From positions 1,602 to 43,705 of the forward strand of contig NZ_KE384461.1 in assembly GCF_000425825.1 (NCBI RefSeq): a DNA stretch of 42,104 nucleotides, written 5' to 3'. This document shows positions 17,068 to 25,331 of this stretch, piece after piece. The position numbers and the translations under genes are program-made. Position 1 is the first letter of the stretch. The number at the start of each line of letters is the position of its first letter. Below the pieces are notes generated by a model. It did not search any database and was not told the DNA's origin. It saw nothing but the letters and a program-made list of their open reading frames with translations. Source of the stretch: Jeotgalicoccus marinus DSM 19772. Its GTDB lineage: Bacteria > Bacillota > Bacilli > Staphylococcales > Salinicoccaceae.

Positions 17068-18036
17068 CTAGTCTTCAAAAATAAAATCTTCATCTTTTAA
17101 TGCTTCAACATTTAACGCGAGAACATAGCCGTCACCTTTAACACTGAAGAAATCGTGGTTCTTCGTTGTTGTATCTAAAGCATTTTCAATGATTGGATTG
17201 AATCCTTTTTCTTCAAAGTAAGGTTCAAATCCTAAGTTTGATAATGCTTTGTTTGCATTATATTGTAAGTAATTTAGAACATCATCAGTTAAACCGATTT
17301 TATCGTAGAGATCTTTTGTATATTCAACTTCGTTGGCATACAGCTCATCAAGTAGTTCATACATTTCCTTATCTGCACGGTCCTGTTCTTCTTGGCTCAA
17401 CTCTGCTTTTAGTACTTGGGCATCTAGACCAGTGAAGACACCGTGGATGGATTCATCAAGTAGAATCTTACGAATAATTTCACCACTCGTTGTCATACGG
17501 CCATTTCCAGCTAAGTAAAGCGGATAGTAAAAGCCTGAATAGAATAAGAAAGACTCAAGGAATACTGATGAAACTCTCGCCATATACTGATCATAAAGTG
17601 ACGGGTTCTTATCTAGTAACTTATGATAGTTTGTGACAATTTTGTCTGCTTTAAAAGTCAGATGCTTATTATTAACAACCCACTCGTCTAGTAAATCATC
17701 AGTTTCCGTAGTCGGTAGTAGTGTTGTAAAGATATGAGAATATGATTTCGCGTGAACTTGCTCCATCATTCCCATGAAAGAATATACTGCTTTTTTACGT
17801 AAATCTGGAGTATGAAGCATGATTAGTGGCATGCCGTCATCTGCTTGGTGCGTATCCAGCCCTGTCAGTCCAGCGAGGACTTTCTTGAATGTATCTTTCT
17901 CATCATCAGACAAGCTTGCCCATGATGCTAAGTCTTTAGATACTTTAAATTCTGTTTCTACCCACATTTGTGAGATATTTTGACGCCAGAATATATTGGT
18001 CATATCCTCTTCTCTGTTCCAGTTAACAGCTTTCAT
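17068..18036 (-). CDS. nrdF: Class Ib ribonucleotide reductase beta subunit
   Basis: Carries the dimanganese- or diiron-tyrosyl radical used by NrdE to reduce ribonucleoside diphosphates. The 322-aa protein has metal-ligand motifs in order: Asp in LTGLDTHQADD, Glu/His in MMEQVHAKSYSHIF, Glu in FLESFLFYSGFYY, and Glu/His in LLDESIHGVFTG; the radical Tyr lies in the second motif. The C-terminal tail (DEDFIFED) is the NrdE docking peptide. ATG follows AAAGGAGAATG. It lies 13 nt after nrdE in the nrdI-nrdE-nrdF operon. Confidence 0.97.
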   Translation of the reverse strand: MKAVNWNREEDMTNIFWRQNISQMWVETEFKVSKDLASWASLSDDEKDTFKKVLAGLTGLDTHQADDGMPLIMLHTPDLRKKAVYSFMGMMEQVHAKSYSHIFTTLLPTTETDDLLDEWVVNNKHLTFKADKIVTNYHKLLDKNPSLYDQYMARVSSVFLESFLFYSGFYYPLYLAGNGRMTTSGEIIRKILLDESIHGVFTGLDAQVLKAELSQEEQDRADKEMYELLDELYANEVEYTKDLYDKIGLTDDVLNYLQYNANKALSNLGFEPYFEEKGFNPIIENALDTTTKNHDFFSVKGDGYVLALNVEALKDEDFIFED

Positions 18037-18049
18037 AGTTCATTCTCCT

Positions 18050-20155
18050 TTATACTGCACAACTTGTACATTCTTCAACACTGAGTAATTTGTTTCTCGT
18101 GTAGTAGAGTGATTTCAATCCTTTGTGGTGTGCATAAATATAGTACTTAGATAATTCTCTAGTAGAGATTTCTGAGTTCACGTAAAGAATCGTACTGATT
18201 CCTTGGTCAACGTGCTGTTGGATTGTAGCAATCATATCGATTAATTTCATTTGATCTGTGTTAAAGGCACTCTTGTAATACCACATTGTTTCCTTAGATA
18301 GGAATGGCATTGGGTAGAACGTCTCTGAGTTACCGTAAGTTCTACGTTCAATCATATCAACGATTGGCATTACAGAACTTGTAGCATTCTGTACGTAAGA
18401 AATACTTTGTGTTGGTGCAATCGCTAGGCGGTAAGCATGGTATAAGCCATTCGCTTCAACTTCTTGTTGAAGGTTTGCCCAGTCTTCCTTAGTCGGAATG
18501 TGAATGTGATCAAATAGATCTGCTACCTTATCAAACTGAGGTGTAATATCTTCAGCTGTATAGCGTTTAAAGTACTTACCGTTCGCATAGTCAGAACGAT
18601 CGAAGTCTTTGAATGTTACACCGCGTTCTTTTGCGATCATCATTGATTTTTCGATTGAGTAGTAGTTCAACAGCATAAAGAAGATGTTTGCAAAGTCTCT
18701 TGCTTCTTCTGACTCATAACCAATCTTGTTCTTAGCAAGGTAGCCGTGTAAGTTCATTGCACCAAGTCCAACTGAGTGCAATTCTTCATTCGCTTTTTTA
18801 ACACCTGGTGCGTTAGCGATTGAAGTATCATCACTAACGAGTGTAAGAGCTTCAATACCTTCATGTACTGTTTCTTTTACCTTACCTGAATCCATAACGT
18901 TCGCAATGTTCATAGAACCTAGGTTACATGAAATGTCGCGTTTGATTTCATCTTCAACACCGTAGTCATTAATGACAGAAGTCTCTTGAAGTTGGAAGAT
19001 TTCAGTACATAGGTTAGAAATCTTAATGTCACCAATACCTCCAAGAGGGTGTACTTTGTTGGCATTGTCTTTAAACATTAGGTATGGATATCCAGACTGT
19101 AGTTGTGTTTGAGCGATTGTGTTTAACATATCACGTGCATCAAATTCGCGTTTTTTAACCTTATCATTTTTCACAAGCTCATCGTACATCTCATCCATAT
19201 CCATGTCATCAAGTGAAACACCATATTCTCTTTCCACTGTGTGTGGTGCAAAAGTATTAAATGGTTTGTTATCACGTGCGAGTTCAAAGAATTTAGATGG
19301 CACGACTAGACCTGTTGAAATTGTTGCAAGGCGGATATCTTCGTCTGCGTTTACCTTTTTAGTATCAAGGAATTCAGGTAGGTCATAGTGGAAGATGTTT
19401 AAGTATACTGCACCAGCACCTGGACGTTGTCCAAGCTGGTCGGCATAAGAAAAGCCGCCTTCTAGAGATTTCGCTACTGGTAATACACCTTTAGCGACGC
19501 CTTCTATGCCCTTGATTGCCTCACCACGTGCGCGTAGTTTTGAAAGGTTAATCGCAACCCCACCACCGATTTTACTTAACTGCTTTGCAGTTGAATCGAT
19601 GTAGTTAATAGAGTTTAATGAGTCATCTACTTCTAATAAGAAACATGAAACCATTTCACCACGACGTGCACGTCCTGCGTTTAAGAAAGTTGGTGTTGCA
19701 GGTTGGTAGCGCTGCTCCATCATTGAAGTAATGAATGTTTTAGCTGTTTTAATGTTTCCTTTTGCTAAGTATAAGCTGACAATCACAACGTGTTGTCTAT
19801 AGTCTTCTAAATATTGTTTTTTGTCATTTGTTTTTAACGTGTAATCTTTAAAGAATTTGCTCGCTGCCATATAGCTCTTAAATTTGAAATCAATGCTATT
19901 CGCATGGTCAATAATTTCAGTTAAGCCTGCTTCATCATACTCTTTAAACAGATCATAGTAAAAGTCGTTCTCAACAAGGTAGTGCAATCTTTCAAGCTCA
20001 GAATCGAAATGTATGGTTTTACTTTCCACTTCTTCCATGAATACTTCAAGCGCTTCTAAATCTTTTTCTAGTTTGTAAAAACCAGTCTCGTCTCTTTTAG
20101 TGACTTCGTTATTTAACTCAACGTGATTGTATGTTTTCTCATCTAATACTTTCAT
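18050..20155 (-). CDS. nrdE: Class Ib ribonucleotide reductase alpha subunit
   Basis: Catalytic subunit that reduces all four ribonucleoside diphosphates. The 701-aa length is normal for NrdE, which lacks the N-terminal ATP cone of class Ia enzymes. Visible: the first active-site Cys in MVSCFLLEVDDS, the catalytic NLCTEIFQ segment (Asn, Cys, Glu), the radical-transfer Tyr pair region near SISYVQNATSS, and the C-terminal redox pair CTSCAV that is reduced by NrdH or thioredoxin. It overlaps nrdI by 17 nt, suggesting translational coupling. No nrdH is in the window, so the reductant is encoded elsewhere. Confidence 0.97.
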   Translation of the reverse strand: MKVLDEKTYNHVELNNEVTKRDETGFYKLEKDLEALEVFMEEVESKTIHFDSELERLHYLVENDFYYDLFKEYDEAGLTEIIDHANSIDFKFKSYMAASKFFKDYTLKTNDKKQYLEDYRQHVVIVSLYLAKGNIKTAKTFITSMMEQRYQPATPTFLNAGRARRGEMVSCFLLEVDDSLNSINYIDSTAKQLSKIGGGVAINLSKLRARGEAIKGIEGVAKGVLPVAKSLEGGFSYADQLGQRPGAGAVYLNIFHYDLPEFLDTKKVNADEDIRLATISTGLVVPSKFFELARDNKPFNTFAPHTVEREYGVSLDDMDMDEMYDELVKNDKVKKREFDARDMLNTIAQTQLQSGYPYLMFKDNANKVHPLGGIGDIKISNLCTEIFQLQETSVINDYGVEDEIKRDISCNLGSMNIANVMDSGKVKETVHEGIEALTLVSDDTSIANAPGVKKANEELHSVGLGAMNLHGYLAKNKIGYESEEARDFANIFFMLLNYYSIEKSMMIAKERGVTFKDFDRSDYANGKYFKRYTAEDITPQFDKVADLFDHIHIPTKEDWANLQQEVEANGLYHAYRLAIAPTQSISYVQNATSSVMPIVDMIERRTYGNSETFYPMPFLSKETMWYYKSAFNTDQMKLIDMIATIQQHVDQGISTILYVNSEISTRELSKYYIYAHHKGLKSLYYTRNKLLSVEECTSCAV

Positions 20156-20534
20156 GCAATTCCCCTGCCCTTTCTAATTCAACTAAAAATTGTTCTCTTT
20201 GTTCTGGACTACCATGCAACTCAAACTTCATTAAAAGTGGTACATTATAGTCATCACTGATATATTCGCCTGCTCGTGCATAATTTCTACCCCAGTTTCT
20301 GTTGCCACTTGAGACAACCGCAAACATTTTTTCAGCGTTCACTTTTAAGAAATTACTTACAATATCGGGTACTGCACCAAAACCGTATGTCGGTGTAACC
20401 AGGATAAAACGATCACCGATTTTCTCGCTGACATTATCAGCTGTTATTTGATATAATTCATAGGTGTCTGGAATGTCTATACCATTTAAGAAGCGACGGA
20501 TATTACCTGTCATTGAATAATAAGCAATAATCAC
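20139..20534 (-). CDS. nrdI: Flavodoxin-like ribonucleotide reductase activator
   Basis: Supplies the oxidant that assembles the Mn-tyrosyl cofactor in NrdF. I chose GTG 20534 (MIIAYYSMTGNIRRF) because GGAG lies 8 nt upstream and the 131-aa product matches the family; the open TTG at 20552 has no ribosome binding site. FMN phosphate loop SMTGNIRRF at residues 7-15; the 50s loop ITPTYGFG is VTPTYGFGAVPD; the third FMN loop is SSGNRNWG. First gene of nrdI-nrdE-nrdF, with tandem NrdR boxes upstream. Confidence 0.93.
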   Translation of the reverse strand: MIIAYYSMTGNIRRFLNGIDIPDTYELYQITADNVSEKIGDRFILVTPTYGFGAVPDIVSNFLKVNAEKMFAVVSSGNRNWGRNYARAGEYISDDYNVPLLMKFELHGSPEQREQFLVELERAGELHESIR

Positions 20535-20612
20535 TTTGTCATCTCCATTCAATTACATCATAAAACAGAACATACGTTCTATTCAAGTGATTCGTTCATT
20601 TATTTCTAATCA

Positions 20613-20660
20613 ATACCACATATAGTGTTTACTTAGAATTTAAACCACAAGATATATGAT
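20613..20660 (-). promoter_or_regulatory. Tandem NrdR boxes upstream of nrdIEF
   Basis: Box 1 at 20613-20628 contains ACCACATATAGTGT, close to the NrdR consensus acaCwAtATaTwGtgt. Box 2 at 20645-20660 (core CAAGATATAT) is weaker. Their starts are 32 bp apart, about three helical turns, the spacing usual for NrdR pairs. Repression of the nrd operon by ATP/dATP-bound NrdR is inferred; nrdR itself is not in the window. Confidence 0.65.
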
Positions 20661-20874
20661 TTAACATGTTCTATAATCTCATATTAGAAAATTGATTGCA
20701 ATGTAAAAAACTGCCTGAAATTAAAATTTCACGCCCTTTATTGAGTTATAAATCGCCCTAAGTCACGGTGGGTATGTCATGACAAATCATATTATTTTTT
20801 TAAATTATTTTTTGCGAAATTTAATGGAGTCAAGAAGTTGAAATTAACGTACAAATTTTTTTGGAGTGTTGTAA

Positions 20875-21756
20875 ATGAATAATGTAGTTAAAGGTATTCT
20901 TGCCCTAATTATTTCATCACTCGGTTTCAGTTTGATGTCTTTATTTGTTAAATATGCAGGCGATCTACCTACTGTTCAAAAAGCTTTTTTTAGAAACTTT
21001 ATATCGATGATGATTGCCTTAGTCCTTGTGATATATAATCGCGAACGACTCTTTGGTAAAAAGGAAAACCAAGGTTGGTTACTCTTACGCTCCGCTCTAG
21101 GCCTTGCTGGGGTATTACTTAACTTCTTTACCATTGATAGAATGGTGCTAAGTGATGCAGACATCTTAAATAAACTCAGTCCATTTTTTACGATTATCCT
21201 CTGTGCGATTTTCTTAAAAGAACATATAAGACGTTTCCAGATGATTTCGATTATCATCGCTTTAATTGGTGCTATATTTATCATCAAACCGTCGTTTTCA
21301 AGTGATACATATTTCGCGCTACTAGGTGTTTTAGGGGCACTCTTTGCAGCCGGTGCCTACACTGTGCTCAGATTGCTCGGAAGTAGAGAAAAGTTCTATA
21401 CTGTAGTATTTTACTTTTCATTCTTTTCAACCGTTGCCCTCGTACCGTTTATGATTTTCCAGTATGAAGCAATGACAGCCAGTCAGTTTTGGTTTTTAAT
21501 TCTGTCCGGTATATCTGCGGCGATTGGTCAATTTGGACTCACAATTGCTTATAGCTTCGCACCTGCTAAAGAAATCTCAATTTTCTTCTACTCGACGATT
21601 CTCTTTACAGCACTATTTAGTATCATCGTCTTTAACGAAATTCCTGATGCCTTATCTATACTCGGTTACATCATTATCTTCTCAGCAAGTTACTATATGT
21701 ACATGAAGAATAGACCACCGAAACGAGAACGTTTGAAAATCGCAGGTAAGAAGTAA
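20875..21756 (+). CDS. EamA/DMT family transporter
   Basis: A 293-aa inner-membrane protein with ten predicted helices arranged as two EamA repeats (about residues 7-130 and 145-280) and a basic C-terminal tail (NRPPKRERLKIAGKK). It belongs to the drug/metabolite transporter superfamily; members of this branch export metabolites or amino-acid derivatives, but the substrate cannot be inferred. GGAG precedes ATG 20875 by 10 nt. The 320-bp region upstream holds the nrd operator on its left side and an AT-rich stretch without a convincing promoter on its right. Ends at a strong terminator. Confidence 0.88.
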   Translation: MNNVVKGILALIISSLGFSLMSLFVKYAGDLPTVQKAFFRNFISMMIALVLVIYNRERLFGKKENQGWLLLRSALGLAGVLLNFFTIDRMVLSDADILNKLSPFFTIILCAIFLKEHIRRFQMISIIIALIGAIFIIKPSFSSDTYFALLGVLGALFAAGAYTVLRLLGSREKFYTVVFYFSFFSTVALVPFMIFQYEAMTASQFWFLILSGISAAIGQFGLTIAYSFAPAKEISIFFYSTILFTALFSIIVFNEIPDALSILGYIIIFSASYYMYMKNRPPKRERLKIAGKK

Positions 21757-21782
21757 ACTTTATATTATCTATATAAGCATAT

Positions 21783-21829
21783 ACTACGCAGTCTTTGGTG
21801 ATAGAGACCAAAATACTGCGTAGTTTTTG
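21783..21829 (+). terminator. Intrinsic terminator after the EamA transporter
   Basis: Two-part hairpin: ACTACGCAGT (21783-21792) with ACTGCGTAGT (21815-21824), inner TTTGGT/ACCAAA, then TTTTT-G on the plus strand. Confidence 0.92.
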
Positions 21830-21840
21830 TTTTGGGTGGA

Positions 21841-21879
21841 TGGTGTGCTTCGTTTTCCTTTCGAAGCGGAGCCCCACCA
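21841..21879. repeat. STAR-like intergenic hairpin element (tentative)
   Basis: Between two terminators lies a GC-rich hairpin: outer TGGTG/CACCA (21841-21845 with 21875-21879), inner GCTTCG/CGAAGC (21847-21852 with 21862-21867), then GGAGCCCCACC. Staphylococcal STAR elements have similar GC-rich GGGGCCCC-type motifs and CGAA hairpins in AT-rich spacers. Only one copy is seen in the window, so the class assignment is a guess. Confidence 0.3.
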
Positions 21880-21891
21880 ACAACCGTCCAC

Positions 21892-21937
21892 AACTCAAAA
21901 AGGGCTGCAATCATCCATTGCAGTCCCTTTTTGAGTT
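21892..21937 (-). terminator. Intrinsic terminator after recQ
   Basis: A very long stem: 13 bp outer (21892-21904 with 21925-21937) plus 6 bp inner CTGCAA/TTGCAG (21905-21910 with 21918-21923). It lies 11 nt after the recQ stop on the minus strand. An A/T-rich stem rather than a long free T-tract supplies the weak hybrid. Confidence 0.8.
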
Positions 21938-21948
21938 AATTTACTTCA

Positions 21949-23730
21949 CTACACTTGCTGGCTATCGTGTTGTTGGATTTCTTCTAAGAAGTATGGGCAG
22001 TAGTGTTTGAGTTTATAGTTCCCAACGCCTTGAATGTGCATCATGTCTTGCTTAGTTTGTGGCATTTTCTTGGCGAATTCTTTAAGAATTTGATCAGTAA
22101 AAATCGCATCTTCATCTAGCTTATGTTTTTCTGCGAGTGTCTTACGTGTCGAAATGAGTCTATCGTAAAGCACTTCGTTTGGAGAGGAGTCTGTCGAAAC
22201 ATTGACACGCTCGTTATATTCTTTTCGGTAAGGTACGGTATAGAGTTTTACTTTATGATTTAATATGTCTAGGCTTTTATCTATTAAGTACATCTTGTGG
22301 TTGGTGTAATGAAGGTAGCCTCTCATCACTAATTCTTCAACTAAGTGATTGACTTCACTTGTTCTAAATGAATCAAGCACACCGAAATTTTCTTCCTTGT
22401 CTAGTCCACGACTGAGGATATTGTCCGCGCGTTCGCCTCGCATCACTTGAATAACGAGTTCTTTTGAAAGCTCCCCATCTAAATTCTGAATTAGACCCAA
22501 AATCAGCTTTGCTTCAGTGGTCATCGGTTCTGTTCTATTTTTAGACAGGCAACTTGAACATTGACCACAGGCTTCGACATACTCGTTTTCATTAAAATAT
22601 TTAACGATAAAACTGCTCAAGCATTTATTCGTCTTATTGTACTGGATCATTAAGTCTAGTTTTTCTCTCATATGGTCCTTGTACTGTTCACTCGCCGTCG
22701 CTCTGTCGATGAAGAACTGTTGTAAGTTTACATCTCGCTGAGTCGATAGCAAGATACATTCACTGTCTAAACCATCACGACCGGCACGCCCAATTTCCTG
22801 GTAGTAACTTTCAAGGTCACCAGGTAAGTTAAAGTGAATGATGTAACGGATATCCGGCTTATCAATCCCCATACCGAAAGCGTTTGTTGCAATGACAATC
22901 TTGACTTCGTCTGAGACAAACTTCTGTTGGTTAATACTACGTTCTTTTTTACCTAGTCCACCGTGGTAAATAACATTTCCAATATCGTATTCATTTAAGT
23001 ACTCAGAAAGTTTCTCTACCTCTGCACGGGTTGATACATATACAATACCTGAGGAATCAATATGATTTTGGATATACGATAGTATAAACTGCTCTCTTTG
23101 GTAGGTTGGATTCACAGACAAGATGAGATTCTCTCTTTTAACACTTGTCTTAAAGACTGCATGATTATCAATATCTAATAATTCTTGAATATTATGTTCG
23201 ACTTCCTCAGTCGCTGTCGCTGTGACTGCAACGATTTGCGCGTCTGGTAAGAGTCCCTTTAATTCGGGAATAATGCTCTGATAGCTTGGTCTAAAGTCAT
23301 GTCCCCACTTAGATATACAGTGGGCTTCATCAAAAGCAACAAAAGGTATTTTTGTGTTTACAACTGCCGCTCTAAACGCTTCATTATTAAAGCGTTCTGG
23401 GGCAACATATAAGAACTGAAGGTCACCGTTCATCATACGATCCATCACTCGATTTAAATCCACTTTAGACATGGTAGAGTTGATACACTCTGCACTAATT
23501 CCGCGTTTTTTTAAGGCATCGACTTGGTCTTGCATCAGGGAAATCAAGGGAGAAATCACAAGTGTCGTACCGCCGAACATCAAGCCTGGTACTTGATAGC
23601 ATAAAGACTTACCAGAACCAGTTGGTAAGATACCTAAGGCGTTGTCTCCGGCTAACACGTTTTCTATTATTTCTTTTTGGCCATACCTAAATGAGTCATA
23701 GCCGAAGTATTCTTTTAAAATAGCTTCCAT
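21949..23730 (-). CDS. recQ: ATP-dependent DNA helicase RecQ
   Basis: A 3'-5' helicase of recombination and fork repair. The 593-aa protein has Walker A TGSGKS (37-42), DEAH (134-137) with the RecQ-specific aromatic-rich loop ISKWGHDFRPSY, helicase C domain with YQEIGRAGRDG, a RecQ zinc site (Cys residues in CLSSF and EACGQCSSC, about 365-390), a winged helix, and a C-terminal HRDC domain (about 515-585). All domains expected of a full-length RecQ are present. ATG follows AGGA at 10 nt. Single gene, terminated by the hairpin at 21892-21937. Confidence 0.95.
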   Translation of the reverse strand: MEAILKEYFGYDSFRYGQKEIIENVLAGDNALGILPTGSGKSLCYQVPGLMFGGTTLVISPLISLMQDQVDALKKRGISAECINSTMSKVDLNRVMDRMMNGDLQFLYVAPERFNNEAFRAAVVNTKIPFVAFDEAHCISKWGHDFRPSYQSIIPELKGLLPDAQIVAVTATATEEVEHNIQELLDIDNHAVFKTSVKRENLILSVNPTYQREQFILSYIQNHIDSSGIVYVSTRAEVEKLSEYLNEYDIGNVIYHGGLGKKERSINQQKFVSDEVKIVIATNAFGMGIDKPDIRYIIHFNLPGDLESYYQEIGRAGRDGLDSECILLSTQRDVNLQQFFIDRATASEQYKDHMREKLDLMIQYNKTNKCLSSFIVKYFNENEYVEACGQCSSCLSKNRTEPMTTEAKLILGLIQNLDGELSKELVIQVMRGERADNILSRGLDKEENFGVLDSFRTSEVNHLVEELVMRGYLHYTNHKMYLIDKSLDILNHKVKLYTVPYRKEYNERVNVSTDSSPNEVLYDRLISTRKTLAEKHKLDEDAIFTDQILKEFAKKMPQTKQDMMHIQGVGNYKLKHYCPYFLEEIQQHDSQQV

Positions 23731-23838
23731 ACATTATCAGTCCTACATTTATATATGTACTTACAGTCAAAATATTTATCTGCTATATTATACATTAAAT
23801 CCGAGTATCTTTGTTAAACTTTGGCTCAAAGATTCCAA

Positions 23839-23891
23839 GAAAAAATCTCTTTTTAAGCCCGATAATTCACTCGGTCCACTTAAAAAGAGAT
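23839..23891 (-). terminator. Intrinsic terminator of the pab operon
   Basis: A 13-bp stem (23845-23857 with 23879-23891) with an inner CCGA/TCGG, followed on the minus strand by TTTTTTC. It closes the operon that begins at pabA. Confidence 0.88.
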
Positions 23892-23896
23892 CACTC

Positions 23897-24841
23897 CTAC
23901 ATCTTTTCTTTCACTAATTCTTTTGAAATTTTGTAATCAATTGCTTTAAATAAACTGTTTACCCAAAGGTGATGTCCATACATTTCTGCATGTGCATCAT
24001 CAATGTCGACTGTTTTAAATTTAATCTTAGACCCCGGACGTTTTTGACCTAGCTTATGCATGTGATAGCTCGGAATCGTTCCAATATGAGTTAAATCCGT
24101 CTGGCTGTTAAAATCGTTAAGGGCGATGATTGGAGTCTCGTCTTTAATATAGACCCCACCGAGCACACCTGGCTGTTCGCCTGTTTGATCAAAGTCTTCT
24201 AGCCCTTGTCCTTTTAACACAAGGTTGACACGATTATCTTCATGAATCACTTCATACTCTTTTTCTTCGAGCATTTCATACACAGAATCCGGTACATCAG
24301 GTCTCTTAACGATGTGATAAGTATCTGAAAGATATACTTCTACTAATGAGTACACCGCAATGCCCCAGCCCACTTTACGCTTGTTAGACATCATATGGAA
24401 AATTTCATCATGAAGCGTACTATAATCACGACGCATAATCACTTCGTCACCCGATTTTAATACATTGGAGGCTTCTGCAGCCAATCCGCCAGCGACCGCT
24501 AAGTATATACGGCAACCTCTTGATGACTCATGAAACGATAACACATCGCCACGGTCAACATGGTAAATACGATTGGGATGAATATCTTCATCGTTAATTG
24601 AGCCCTCGAACTCTCCGCCCGAATATGCAAAAATTGTTGGTTCAGTAAATTGAATCACACCAGGTTGACCTGACATTTCAATCGTCGGCTCATCGATATC
24701 GTTGCCGACTAATTTATTAGCAAGCATGGGTGATAGTCGATCAACCGCACCGTTGTATTCGTTATTCTCTTTGTTGATTTCGGTCTTTTTAACAGTTTGA
24801 AGAATCGTTAACAGGCCGCTTTTCTTTATAATTAGACTCAT
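23897..24841 (-). CDS. PxpC/KipA-like carboxyltransferase-domain protein
   Basis: Matches the allophanate-hydrolase subunit 2 (AHS2) family that includes PxpC, the carboxylating half of 5-oxoprolinase, and Bacillus KipA. The 314-aa protein keeps family landmarks: GLLTILQTVK near the N-terminus, NGAVDRLSPMLANKLVGND (about 28-46), a GDVLSF plus AVAGGL segment, EQPGVLGG, and a C-terminal LGQKRPGSKIKF. Several are diverged from the usual consensus (the family motif GLxTxVQDxGRxG is GLLTILQTVKKTE). It begins 1 nt after the PxpB-like ORF with GAGGTAAG. No pxpA gene is present, so oxoprolinase activity is uncertain. Confidence 0.75.
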   Translation of the reverse strand: MSLIIKKSGLLTILQTVKKTEINKENNEYNGAVDRLSPMLANKLVGNDIDEPTIEMSGQPGVIQFTEPTIFAYSGGEFEGSINDEDIHPNRIYHVDRGDVLSFHESSRGCRIYLAVAGGLAAEASNVLKSGDEVIMRRDYSTLHDEIFHMMSNKRKVGWGIAVYSLVEVYLSDTYHIVKRPDVPDSVYEMLEEKEYEVIHEDNRVNLVLKGQGLEDFDQTGEQPGVLGGVYIKDETPIIALNDFNSQTDLTHIGTIPSYHMHKLGQKRPGSKIKFKTVDIDDAHAEMYGHHLWVNSLFKAIDYKISKELVKEKM

Positions 24842-24842
24842 C

Positions 24843-25100
24843 TTACCTTACCTCACTCTCACGGTTCAACACAGATTTCACAATCGTTGTTACGAAGGTT
24901 GAGGGTTCTATTGTGTTTTCATTTTCCATCACTTCAATTGGTTCGTAATGGAATGTCACCGTATTATTTGTAAACTGAACCGCTGTAATATAAGGGCTAT
25001 CTGTTAGCTTACCGTCTTTTTTATATGTAGCTAAGAGACGCTCTACTTCAGTAGGTTCAATCTGGCATGTAATTGCCGTATCTCCATTTGCAAAAATCAT
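24843..25100 (-). CDS. Short PxpB/KipI-N-terminal-like protein
   Basis: An 85-aa protein placed directly before a PxpC/KipA homologue. Its pattern (FANGDTAITCQIEP at the start, ITAVQFTNNTVTFHYEP, then a helix) resembles the N-terminal subdomain of KipI/PxpB, where xGDxALxVxF and VVPxxxxLTVxYDP occupy the same places. Full-length PxpB is about 240 aa; the cyclophilin-like C-terminal domain is missing and no frame in the short gap to the next gene could hold it. I read this as a naturally truncated PxpB-like partner; the homology is remote and could be wrong. Confidence 0.5.
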   Translation of the reverse strand: MIFANGDTAITCQIEPTEVERLLATYKKDGKLTDSPYITAVQFTNNTVTFHYEPIEVMENENTIEPSTFVTTIVKSVLNRESEVR

Positions 25101-25115
25101 TTATTTTCCCACTCC

Positions 25116-25322
25116 TTATCGGTAAAAGAATTCTAATTCACCAGCAACGTACTCCGTAAAGTTGCCCATAGCCATACCGAAGACAACAATCGCAATAATT
25201 ACGCCGACAAATCCGAGGGTTACACCGACAATAATAATTTTATTTTTTAATAAATACGTGACAATAAAGTGCGTCACGACAACAATCGCGATGACTAAAA
25301 TCGCTAAAATTAGTGTAAACAT
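25116..25322 (-). CDS. Small two-helix membrane protein
   Basis: A 68-aa protein made of two membrane helices (about residues 3-24 and 29-52) with a short acidic, aromatic tail (GELEFFYR). I recognise no family. It is embedded in the operon, 9 nt after the pabBC fusion and 15 nt before the PxpB-like ORF, with AGAGGTGGC before its ATG, which supports it as a real gene. Confidence 0.65.
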   Translation of the reverse strand: MFTLILAILVIAIVVVTHFIVTYLLKNKIIIVGVTLGFVGVIIAIVVFGMAMGNFTEYVAGELEFFYR

Positions 25323-25331
25323 AAGCCACCT

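Noticed and set aside
20701..20740. Hairpin TGAAATT/AATTTCA with a nearby A-run as a terminator
   Set aside because: A/T-only stem, and no gene lies upstream on the strand it would terminate.
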